NCBI RefSeq assembly: GCF_000382245.1 | Contig: NZ_KB907886.1 | Span: 1-53,721, forward strand | Reading direction: 5' to 3' | Length of the DNA stretch: 53,721 nt | Source: Kushneria aurantia DSM 21353 | GTDB lineage: Bacteria > Pseudomonadota > Gammaproteobacteria > Pseudomonadales > Halomonadaceae | Shown here: piece by piece, positions 25,530 through 33,043 of the stretch | Layout: the number at the start of each line of letters is the position of its first letter | Position numbering within the stretch: position 1 is the first letter of the stretch | Made by a program: the position numbers and the translations under genes | The notes under the pieces: generated by a model | Told to the model about the DNA's origin: nothing | Database searches by the model: none | The model's input: only the letters and a program-made list of their open reading frames with translations

Positions 25530-26438
25530 ATGAGCCGGCTACGCCATGAAATGCCGCCGCTCTCCGCCCTGCTGCCCTTCGAGGCTGCCGCCCGGCTGGG
25601 CAGCTTCAAGCAGGCGGCACAAGAGCTGCACCTCACCCAGGCCGCCATCAGTCGCCGAATTCGCGCGCTGGAAGAGAATCTGGGCACGGCCCTCTTCACT
25701 CGACACCACCGGGCGGTGCAACTCACCGAGGCGGGGCAGCAGTTCTTCGTGACCGCCAGTGCCGCTCTTGAGGAGATCGCCGGCGAGGCCGGGCGTCTTC
25801 GCCAGCTCGGCACGCGGCGCGAGGTCGTGCTCTTTGCCGAACTCTATATCGCCATGTATTGGCTGGTACCGCGTCTGGCCGATTTTCACCGGCGCCACCC
25901 GCAGATCACGATTCGCCTCAGCGCCTCCAGTCTGCCCCTGACCCGGGCCGGTGAACGCTTCGATCTCGCCCTGCAGTGCAGCGACCGCCCCAGCGGTCTG
26001 CTGACACCGCACTTCTCGGTGGCGGATATTGTGCAGCCGGTATGCAGCCCGTCACTGGCCGATGCCGACAGCCTGGCCCTTGAACAGCTAATGGCCCTGC
26101 CGCTGTTGCATTTCAGCCAGCAGCGCGGCGATAGCTGGATGGACTGGCCACAGTGGCTTGACCACAGGCAGTGGCATGGCAGCGTGCCCGAGGGCAGGCA
26201 CTTCGACAGCTATACGGTCATTCTGGAAGCCGCCATGGCGGGCCAGGGCGTCGCGCTGGGCTGGCGGCTGGGTATCGAGCGGCTGATCGAGCGAGGCGAT
26301 CTGGTGTGCCCGGTGAAAGAGCACACCACGCTGGACAACGGCCTGTCGGTCTATCTCGCTCGCCACCGCACCGCCAGCGAGGATGTTGCCGCCGTGTCGC
26401 AGTGGCTGGCGACGCAGCTGGCGGCCTGCGCAGCCTGA
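25530..26438 (+). CDS. LysR-family regulator (GcvA-like) divergent from an EamA transporter
   Basis: A 302-residue regulator starting MSRLRHEMPPLSALLPFEAA. The helix-turn-helix is AQELHLTQAAISRRIRALE at about residues 31-50. The effector domain contains REVVLFAELYIAMYWLVPRL, in the place where GcvA-type proteins carry their first strand. An in-frame TTG at 25494 is less likely. The divergent EamA gene starts between 25421 and 25484, so only about 45-110 bases hold both promoters and operators. Confidence 0.86.
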   Translation: MSRLRHEMPPLSALLPFEAAARLGSFKQAAQELHLTQAAISRRIRALEENLGTALFTRHHRAVQLTEAGQQFFVTASAALEEIAGEAGRLRQLGTRREVVLFAELYIAMYWLVPRLADFHRRHPQITIRLSASSLPLTRAGERFDLALQCSDRPSGLLTPHFSVADIVQPVCSPSLADADSLALEQLMALPLLHFSQQRGDSWMDWPQWLDHRQWHGSVPEGRHFDSYTVILEAAMAGQGVALGWRLGIERLIERGDLVCPVKEHTTLDNGLSVYLARHRTASEDVAAVSQWLATQLAACAA

Positions 26439-26551
26439 AGGCACGCCATCGACCCACCCGGTGCTTGTCTTTTGTCACCGCCACCAGCAAAGTAAAAAAG
26501 TGTTTCCTGACCACTCACAAACCATTCGCCACCAACAAAGAGTAAACAGCG

Positions 26552-27754
26552 ATGAAGAAGACAGTTCTCGCACTTGCCATTGCCGCTTCCTCGGCCTGCG
26601 CTGGCGTGGCGCAGGCGGATGTGAAGGTCGGTTTTCTGGGCGGTTTTACCGGCCCCATCGAGAGCATGACGCCCTCCATTGTCGCCGGCGCCCAGTTGGC
26701 CATGCAGGAGGTCAACGACCAGGGCGGACTGCTCGACGGCGAGCAGATGGTGATGCCCTCCGGGGATACCACCTGCTCCGATGCCGCCGCCGCCTCCAAC
26801 GCCGCTGACCGAATGGTCAACAGCGAGCAGGTCACCGCCATCGTCGGCGCCCTGTGTACCGGCGCCACTATCGCCTCCGCCAACAATGCCGCCATTCCCG
26901 GCAATGTGGTGATGGTTTCCCCCGCCTCGACGGCACCGGCGGTGACCGATCTGGAAGATAACGACCTGGTGTATCGCACCGTACCCTCGGACGCCTTCCA
27001 GGGTCAGCAGCTGGCCAGGCTGCTGCTGTCGAAGGGGATCGACAACGTCGCCGTGACCTACGTCAACAACGACTACGGCCAGGGGCTCGACAACGCCTTC
27101 ACCAAAGCCTTCGAAAACGACGGCGGCACGGTAGCGGCCAACCTCGCCCACGAGGACAACCGCGCCGACTACCGCTCCGAGATCGGTCAGCTCTCCGCCA
27201 GCGGCGCGCCGACCCTGGTGGTACTGGCCTACGCCGACAGCTCCGGCCAGACCCTGCTGCGCCAGGCCTATGAAAGTGGCGCCTTCACGCAGTTTGCCGG
27301 CGCCGACGGCATGGCCAGCAACGACCTGATCGAGGCGGTCGGCCCCGACGTACTCGAGGGCATGATTGCCACCCGTCCCGGCTCGCCGGATACCCAGGGT
27401 ACCGAGACCTTCGACAAGCTGGCGGAAGCGGCGGATATCGACCCCAATGCGGTCTTTACCGCCCAGTCCTACGACGCCGCCTTCCTGCTGGCGCTGGCGA
27501 TCGAGAAAAACGGCAGCGCCGACCGCGAAGGGCTGTCACAGGCTCTGCGCGAGGTCGCCAGCGCACCGGGCGAGACGATTCTGCCGGGCGAGTGGGAGAA
27601 GGCCAAACGGCTGATCGACGACGGCCAGGACGTTGACTACGAGGGCGCCGCCGGCAGTCAGGATTTCGACGACAACGGCGACGTGCCGGGCTTCGTGGTC
27701 GAGATGGTGGTCGAAAACGGCCAGTTCGTCACCAAAGGGCCGGTTGGCGAGTAA
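26552..27754 (+). CDS. livK: Branched-chain amino-acid ABC transporter, periplasmic binding protein
   Basis: A 400-residue type I periplasmic binding protein. The signal peptide is MKKTVLALAIAASSACAGVA with cleavage after AQA. The mature start VKVGFLGGFTGPIESM and VAGAQLAMQEVNDQGGLLDG are family hallmarks, and VTYVNNDYGQGL marks the hinge region. It should bind branched-chain or other hydrophobic amino acids or small amides for the LivHMGF complex. Unusually, it lies on the opposite strand and converges with those genes. The symbol is by family; substrate specificity is inferred. Confidence 0.88.
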   Translation: MKKTVLALAIAASSACAGVAQADVKVGFLGGFTGPIESMTPSIVAGAQLAMQEVNDQGGLLDGEQMVMPSGDTTCSDAAAASNAADRMVNSEQVTAIVGALCTGATIASANNAAIPGNVVMVSPASTAPAVTDLEDNDLVYRTVPSDAFQGQQLARLLLSKGIDNVAVTYVNNDYGQGLDNAFTKAFENDGGTVAANLAHEDNRADYRSEIGQLSASGAPTLVVLAYADSSGQTLLRQAYESGAFTQFAGADGMASNDLIEAVGPDVLEGMIATRPGSPDTQGTETFDKLAEAADIDPNAVFTAQSYDAAFLLALAIEKNGSADREGLSQALREVASAPGETILPGEWEKAKRLIDDGQDVDYEGAAGSQDFDDNGDVPGFVVEMVVENGQFVTKGPVGE

Positions 27755-27786
27755 AGGCATTTCTCAAAACCTTGCTCTAACGCGAG

Positions 27787-27890
27787 AGAGCCGGGAGGCA
27801 GATTGAAGCAGGGGTCTTTCGACAGGGATGTCGAAAGTAGCGCCCATGGACGGGTTCATAGCGCCCTTGCGCAAACCTGCCTCCGGCTCT
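27787..27890. repeat. Nested inverted repeat between convergent livK and livM
   Basis: AGAGCCGGGAGGCAG (27787-27801) is complementary, bar one bulged C, to CTGCCTCCGGCTCT (27877-27890). Inside lies a perfect hairpin, TTTCGACA and TGTCGAAA (27817-27836) around GGGA, and a direct repeat of TAGCGCCC near 27838 and 27859. The ~104-base structure fills the gap between two convergent genes. It probably ends transcription from both sides, or is a member of a dispersed palindromic repeat family. Confidence 0.6.
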
Positions 27891-27920
27891 GAAACATACT
27901 CCCGAACTTTCGCCTGAAAA

Positions 27921-29207
27921 CTAGTCGTGGCGCGCCACCTTCTCGGGAATCAGCCCGCGCGGTGCGAAGCGCAGCACGGTCACGATCAGCAGGCCGATCA
28001 CGAACACCCGCGCCTGCAGGGCGCGGCTGTCCAGATTGCCCGGCTGCCAGCCGAACCAGTCACCGCCCAGGCCGGTCACCAGCTGCATCAGCGCCAGCGC
28101 CAGCGGCCCCGACATGATCCAGACGATATAGACCAGCACGGCGCCGAACAGGGTGCCGAGGTTGTTGCCCGGCCCGCCCAGAATCACCATCACCAGCACC
28201 AGAAAGGTGTGGTTGAGCGGCTGATAGCCCTGGGGGTCGAAGATACCAGTGAAGCTGGTCAGGGCAGCGCCGCCGATACCCATCAGAATGCAGCCGAACA
28301 CAAAGATCTCCATGTGCCGGCGGGTGATCGACTTGCCCATCGCCGCGGCGGCGGTCTCGTTGTCGCGGATGGCGCGGATCATGCGCCCCCAGGGGGCGTG
28401 ATAGGCGCGATGGAGCAGAAAAAAGATCACCGCAATCATCACCGCCGTCAGCGACAGATAGAGCGCGCGGGCGGTCAGAAAGCCCACATCGCCGGGCTCC
28501 GGCACCGGCCAGGGCAGCGGCGAGATGGTCGCGGTGCCGCGGGTCAGCCAGTCGGCGTTTTTCAAAAACGCCTTGATGATCTCGGCGATACCAAGGGTGG
28601 CGATGACCAGATAGTCGCTGCGTAGCCCCAGGCAGATACGCCCGATGAAATAGCCCATGCCGCCGGCCAGCGCGCCGCCGACGATCCAGCCCAGCAGCGG
28701 TGACAACCCGAGCCCGCCGACGAAATCCACCCGCGACTGAATATCGCCGGCCACGCTGCGCATCCAGCTGATCACGACCAGATAGCCGACCAGACCCACC
28801 ACCACCGCCAGCAGGGTACGCAGCCAGGACGGCACACCGAGCCGGTCGAGGCGGCTGACGGCGACCACCAGCGCGATCACCGCCAGCCCCGCCAGCAGCA
28901 CGCTTCCCAGCCGCAGCGGCAGATCGCTGGCCCAGAAGGCGGTATTGACCGGAATGCTGACGAAGGTCGCGGCGAAACCGCCAAGAGCGACAAAGCCCAT
29001 CACCCCGGCATTGAACTGCCCTCCATAGCCCCACTGCACGGTCAGCCCCAGCGCGAGAATGGCGTAGCAGGCCGTCTCGACCAGCATACGGGTGGCGTAG
29101 GCGCCGCCCATGACGGCAAACACGCCTACAACGACCACCGCCACGGCGGCAAACAGCAGCAGCTCGCGCAGCGGCAGCCGCGGCGAGCGTGACGAGGTAT
29201 CGTTCAT
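27921..29207 (-). CDS. livM: Branched-chain amino-acid ABC transporter permease LivM
   Basis: A 428-residue inner-membrane permease, with extra hydrophobic segments at the N-terminus as usual for LivM. AILALGLTVQWGYGGQFNAGVMGFVALGG and its later ESxxRA-like coupling region (AIRDNETAAAAMGKS) are diagnostic; SRRHMEIFVFGCILMG-like sequence follows. The ATG overlaps the stop codon of livH by one base, so the two permeases are translationally coupled. It is the last gene of the livGFHM unit. Confidence 0.9.
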   Translation of the reverse strand: MNDTSSRSPRLPLRELLLFAAVAVVVVGVFAVMGGAYATRMLVETACYAILALGLTVQWGYGGQFNAGVMGFVALGGFAATFVSIPVNTAFWASDLPLRLGSVLLAGLAVIALVVAVSRLDRLGVPSWLRTLLAVVVGLVGYLVVISWMRSVAGDIQSRVDFVGGLGLSPLLGWIVGGALAGGMGYFIGRICLGLRSDYLVIATLGIAEIIKAFLKNADWLTRGTATISPLPWPVPEPGDVGFLTARALYLSLTAVMIAVIFFLLHRAYHAPWGRMIRAIRDNETAAAAMGKSITRRHMEIFVFGCILMGIGGAALTSFTGIFDPQGYQPLNHTFLVLVMVILGGPGNNLGTLFGAVLVYIVWIMSGPLALALMQLVTGLGGDWFGWQPGNLDSRALQARVFVIGLLIVTVLRFAPRGLIPEKVARHD

Positions 29208-30205
29208 CAGATCACCTTCCCTTTGAAGAGGCCGGTCGGGCGCCAGACCAGCACCGCGATCAGGATGAAAAAGGGCACCACGATCTTGTACTCGGTACCC
29301 ACCAGCGCGAGATTATTGGGCAGCTCCAGCCAGGCCGGCAGCATCGCCTGTAGTGGACGCAGCAGCACCGCCCAGTTGAACACCGCCAGCGTCTCGGCAA
29401 AGCCGACCAGAAAGCCGCCGGCGATCGCCCCCCAGGGATTGCCAACGCCGCCGACGATGGCAGCGGCAAAGATCGGCAACAGCAGGAAGAAGCTCAGATC
29501 CGGCTTGAAGGCCACATCCAGCGACAGCAGCGTACCGGCCATCGCCGCCAGCGAGCCGGCGATCAGCCAGGTGAGGGTGATGATCACCCGGGTATTGATG
29601 CCGCAGGCACGGGCCAGATCCGGGTTGTCCGACATCGCCCGCATCGCCTTGCCCATCCGTGTGCGGGTCAGAAAGAGCTGCAGACCGACTACCGCGACGA
29701 CGGTGAGCACGAACAGAATCAGCTGCGGCTCGGTGACCACGATCGGCCGCGCCACGCCGGGCAGCTCGATACGAAAGATCGCCTTGCGCGCCTCGACGTA
29801 GAGACTCTGCGCGCCGGTGCCGGCGAACAGGCGGATCGCCCCCTGCAGCATCAGGGCCACCCCCAGCGAGGCGATCACCATCACGATCGGCCTGACCCCC
29901 TGAGCGCGCAGCGGCTGGTAGCAGACGCGATCAATCCCCACCGCCGCCAGCGAGGTCAACGCCATACTGAGCGGCAGCATGACGATGGCAGTGGGCAGGC
30001 CGACGACATCACCGGCGTGGGGAAACGCCATGGTCAGCAAAAGCGCAATGAAAGCGCCCAGCGTCATCATGTCGGCGTGAGCGAAATGGGCGAAGCGCAG
30101 AATGCTGTAGATCAGCGTCACACCGATCGCGCCGATGGCGTAGATGCTGCCGGTCACACTGCCGGCGACCACCACATAGTTGAAGAAAAAAATCAGTTCA
30201 TTCAC
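29207..30205 (-). CDS. livH: Branched-chain amino-acid ABC transporter permease LivH
   Basis: A 332-residue inner-membrane permease, about eight hydrophobic segments. YAIGAIGVTLIYSILRFAHF near residue 22 and AMRAMSDNPDLARACGINT (the cytoplasmic coupling loop) are LivH signatures, as is AAAIVGGVGNPWGAIAGGF. It follows livF by 36 bases and overlaps livM, forming the membrane dimer with it. Confidence 0.9.
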   Translation of the reverse strand: MNELIFFFNYVVVAGSVTGSIYAIGAIGVTLIYSILRFAHFAHADMMTLGAFIALLLTMAFPHAGDVVGLPTAIVMLPLSMALTSLAAVGIDRVCYQPLRAQGVRPIVMVIASLGVALMLQGAIRLFAGTGAQSLYVEARKAIFRIELPGVARPIVVTEPQLILFVLTVVAVVGLQLFLTRTRMGKAMRAMSDNPDLARACGINTRVIITLTWLIAGSLAAMAGTLLSLDVAFKPDLSFFLLLPIFAAAIVGGVGNPWGAIAGGFLVGFAETLAVFNWAVLLRPLQAMLPAWLELPNNLALVGTEYKIVVPFFILIAVLVWRPTGLFKGKVI

Positions 30206-30241
30206 GACGGACTCTCTCCGCAGTACTGGATGGGCAGCGTC

Positions 30242-30946
30242 TCAGCCGCCGAGGAAACTTCGCGCCACCCGGGGGTCGTTGAGCAGCGCCTCACCACTGT
30301 CGGTAAAGCGGTTCTGGCCGGCGGCAAGCACGAAACCGCGGTGGGCGATGCCCAGCGCCTGACGGGCATTCTGTTCCACCATCAGGATGCCGACGCCGGC
30401 GGCATTGATCGCCCTGATCCGCTCGAAGATCTCGTTCATATAACGCGGCGACAGGCCGGCGGTGGGCTCATCGAGCAGCAGCATGCCGGGCTCGTTCATC
30501 ATCGCGCGGCCCATGGCGACCATCTGACGCTGGCCGCCGGAGAGCTCGCCGGCGGGCTGACGGCGCTTGTCGCGCAGCGGCGGAAAGATGTCGTAGATCT
30601 GCGCCTTCATGCGCGGTGCGGTGGCGGGTTTGAGAAAGGCGCCCATGTCGAGGTTCTCCTCGACGGTAAGGCCGGGAAAGATATTGCGCTCCTGCGGCAC
30701 GAAGCCCATGCCCATCTCCACCAGCCGATGTGGCGAGAGGTTGTTGATCAGCTCGCCGCGCAGGCGAATCTCGCCGGCGGTGACGGTCAAAAGACCGAAG
30801 ATGGCCTTCAACATGGTCGACTTGCCGGCGCCGTTGGGGCCGACGATCACGCCGATCTCGTCGGCCTCGATCGTCATGTTGACGCCGTTGAGAATGTTCA
30901 TGCCGCCGTAGCCGCCGTGAACGTCGCTCGCTTCCAGTAGTGGCAT
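30242..30946 (-). CDS. livF: Branched-chain amino-acid ABC transporter ATPase LivF
   Basis: A 234-residue ATPase. Walker A is GPNGAGKST, the signature LSGGQRQMVAMGRAMM, Walker B MLLLDEPTAGLSP, and the H-loop is replaced by the family's ILMVEQNARQAL, where the usual H is Q, as normal in LivF. It pairs with LivG to power LivHM. The gene lies 61 bases after livG. Confidence 0.92.
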   Translation of the reverse strand: MPLLEASDVHGGYGGMNILNGVNMTIEADEIGVIVGPNGAGKSTMLKAIFGLLTVTAGEIRLRGELINNLSPHRLVEMGMGFVPQERNIFPGLTVEENLDMGAFLKPATAPRMKAQIYDIFPPLRDKRRQPAGELSGGQRQMVAMGRAMMNEPGMLLLDEPTAGLSPRYMNEIFERIRAINAAGVGILMVEQNARQALGIAHRGFVLAAGQNRFTDSGEALLNDPRVARSFLGG

Positions 30947-30973
30947 GGCGTACTCGTGTGGTTGTGCGTCTGT

Positions 30974-31005
30974 TGTTGTCGTTGGCTGGTGTTGTCGTTG
31001 GCTGG
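30974..31005. repeat. Perfect 16-base tandem duplication between livG and livF
   Basis: TGTTGTCGTTGGCTGG occurs twice in direct succession (30974-30989 and 30990-31005, + strand). It sits in the 61-base spacer between two co-transcribed ATPase genes and seems a recent duplication that lengthened the spacer. Confidence 0.8.
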
Positions 31006-31007
31006 CG

Positions 31008-31778
31008 TCAGGCGCTCTGCGCGCCGAAATAGGCCTCGATCACCTCGGGGTGGCTCTGCACCTCCTCGATCGGCCCCTCCAGCATCACCCGCCCCTCGGC
31101 CAGCACGATCACCGGATCGCACAGCCGCGCGATCATGTCCATATCGTGCTCGATAACGAGGAAGGTGTAGCCCATTTCGCGGTTGAGCCGCTCGATATTG
31201 CCGATCAGATCGCCCAGCAGCGTGCGGTTGACCCCGGCGGCGATCTCGTCGAGCAGCACTACGCGCGCCTCGGTCATCATGGTACGGCCCAGTTCGAGCA
31301 GCTTCTTCTGGCCGCCGGAAAGGTTGCCGGCCGGCTCGTTGCGCACCCGCGTCAGGCCGATAAAGTCGAGCACCTCCTGCGCCCGGCGGCGCACTTCAGC
31401 CTCTTCACGCCGCACCCGGCCCGGCCTCAGCCAGTTGCTGAAAAGCCGCTCGCCCTCCTGCGCCGGCGGCACCATCATCAGGTTCTCCAGCGCGGTCAGG
31501 TGGCTGAATTCATGGGCGATCTGAAAGGTACGCAACAGCCCCTTGTGAAAGCGCAGGTGGGCGGGCAGCGATGTGATGGGCTCGCCGTCGAGCAGCACCT
31601 CGCCGCTGTCGGGCGCAAGGCTGCCGGCGATGATATTGAACAGGGTGGACTTGCCGGCCCCGTTGGGACCGATCATGCCGGTAATCGAACCCTCGGCGAT
31701 ACGCACGGAACAGTCGTCGATAACGGTCAGGCCGCCGAACGACTTGCGGATATTGCAGACATCGATGATGGGCGTCAT
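31008..31778 (-). CDS. livG: Branched-chain amino-acid ABC transporter ATPase LivG
   Basis: A 256-residue ATPase, first gene of livGFHM. Walker A is GPNGAGKST, the Q-loop is in RTFQIAHEF, the signature is LSGGQKKLLELGRTMM, Walker B is VVLLDEIAAGVN, and VIEHDMDMI carries the H-loop. The C-terminal extension after residue 235 is the LivG-type BCA domain. The promoter should lie in 31779-31961, shared with the divergent AraC-family gene. Confidence 0.92.
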   Translation of the reverse strand: MTPIIDVCNIRKSFGGLTVIDDCSVRIAEGSITGMIGPNGAGKSTLFNIIAGSLAPDSGEVLLDGEPITSLPAHLRFHKGLLRTFQIAHEFSHLTALENLMMVPPAQEGERLFSNWLRPGRVRREEAEVRRRAQEVLDFIGLTRVRNEPAGNLSGGQKKLLELGRTMMTEARVVLLDEIAAGVNRTLLGDLIGNIERLNREMGYTFLVIEHDMDMIARLCDPVIVLAEGRVMLEGPIEEVQSHPEVIEAYFGAQSA

Positions 31779-31961
31779 CGCTTTTTCCTGCGGCGTTGTG
31801 GCTATTGTGTCCCCGAGGGGGGGCCGAAGGACGCATTTTAACAGCCTTTTGCCGACGTGCAGCAGCCATCGCCATGACAGGCTGGTAACGCTTGTTCAAA
31901 GCCGGGTGAACATGAGATACGTAGCGGCATCGATCATTTATGTGCCAAAGAATTCAACGCC

Positions 31962-32900
31962 ATGACGACCTCCGCCGACACCGCTGGCGTCGTTCGCCCC
32001 CATACCTCCCGGCAACTGCAGGCACTGGGCCGCCACTACGGCATCGACTACCGCTTCCCCGAGCTGCACCAGCGCGCCGCCACGGTGCTGCGTGGGCGGG
32101 TTCAGGAGCTCTGCCCGGCGCCCGGCATGCAGTTGGTCACCTCTGATATCGAGGTGCTGGAGCGCTACGACTCCCGCTCGCGCGCCCCCACCCCGCTGTC
32201 GATCATCGTCATGCTGGCCGGCGAGGCGTCACTGCAGCTGGGGGCGCAACGCCTCACACTGGGCCCCGGCATGGCGCTCAGTGTCCGCCTCGGCGAGCGC
32301 GACGCGCTGCTGGCCAGCCAACCGGCCGGTCAGCGCATCCGCGCCCTCACCCTGAGTGTCGACGCGCCACGACTGGCGGCGCTCAACGGCGGCGCGACGC
32401 TGGCGCCAGCATCGCGCATGCAGGCCTGGCCCCTGCCCGCCACACTGCGCGGCGCGCTGGAGGAGGCACTGGCCTCGCCGCTTGACGGCCCGGCACGGCA
32501 GCTACAGCGGGAAGGGCTCGCTCTACAGCTGCTGGCCCATGGCCTGACGACTGCCGACAGCCCCGCGACTGCGCCGCCCTCGGCCGAACGGCAGCGCCTG
32601 GAGCGGGTCCGCGAGGCGCTGCGCCGCACTCCGGCCGGCGAACACCGCCTTGACGACCTGGCACAGCTGGCCGCCATGAGCCCCGCCGGCCTGCGGCGCA
32701 AATACCGCGCCGCCTTCGGCCGCAGCGTCTTCGACGACCTGCGCCACTTCCGTCTTGCGCTGGCCCGCAACTACCTTGCCGCGGGCCTCGGCGTGCAGCA
32801 GACCGCCCACTTCTGCGGCTATCGCCATGCCGGCAACTTCTCCACCGCCTTTCGCCGCCACTTTGGCGTTTCACCCGGTGCCATTGCGCGCCAGCGTTGA
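31962..32900 (+). CDS. AraC-family regulator (PchR-like), likely siderophore-responsive
   Basis: A 312-residue regulator with an N-terminal sensor region and a C-terminal AraC/XylS DNA-binding domain over about residues 210-310 (double helix-turn-helix; LDDLAQLAAMSPAGLRRKY and QTAHFCGYRHAGNFSTAFRRHFG). The N-terminal layout resembles PchR-type activators that bind a ferric siderophore and turn on the matching TonB receptor. It lies just upstream of the siderophore uptake genes on the same strand, with a Fur box between, which supports that role. Confidence 0.85.
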   Translation: MTTSADTAGVVRPHTSRQLQALGRHYGIDYRFPELHQRAATVLRGRVQELCPAPGMQLVTSDIEVLERYDSRSRAPTPLSIIVMLAGEASLQLGAQRLTLGPGMALSVRLGERDALLASQPAGQRIRALTLSVDAPRLAALNGGATLAPASRMQAWPLPATLRGALEEALASPLDGPARQLQREGLALQLLAHGLTTADSPATAPPSAERQRLERVREALRRTPAGEHRLDDLAQLAAMSPAGLRRKYRAAFGRSVFDDLRHFRLALARNYLAAGLGVQQTAHFCGYRHAGNFSTAFRRHFGVSPGAIARQR

Positions 32901-32997
32901 TCCCCTTCGGAATCGAACCTGCCCCACCCGATAGCCCACGATTGAGCACGGCGCAAAACATCCTGCGCACTGCGCAGACTCGCACGCCGCGTGAAAA

Positions 32998-33016
32998 GAT
33001 AATAATTCTCATTCCA
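32998..33016 (+). promoter_or_regulatory. Fur box in the TonB-receptor promoter
   Basis: GATAATAATTCTCATTCCA matches 13 of 19 positions of the classic Fur consensus GATAATGATAATCATTATC, including GATAAT and TCATT. It lies 28 bases before the receptor start codon, where bound Fur-Fe would block transcription in iron-replete cells. Confidence 0.75.
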
Positions 33017-33043
33017 TAACGACAGGCGCAAGGATCAGGGAAT

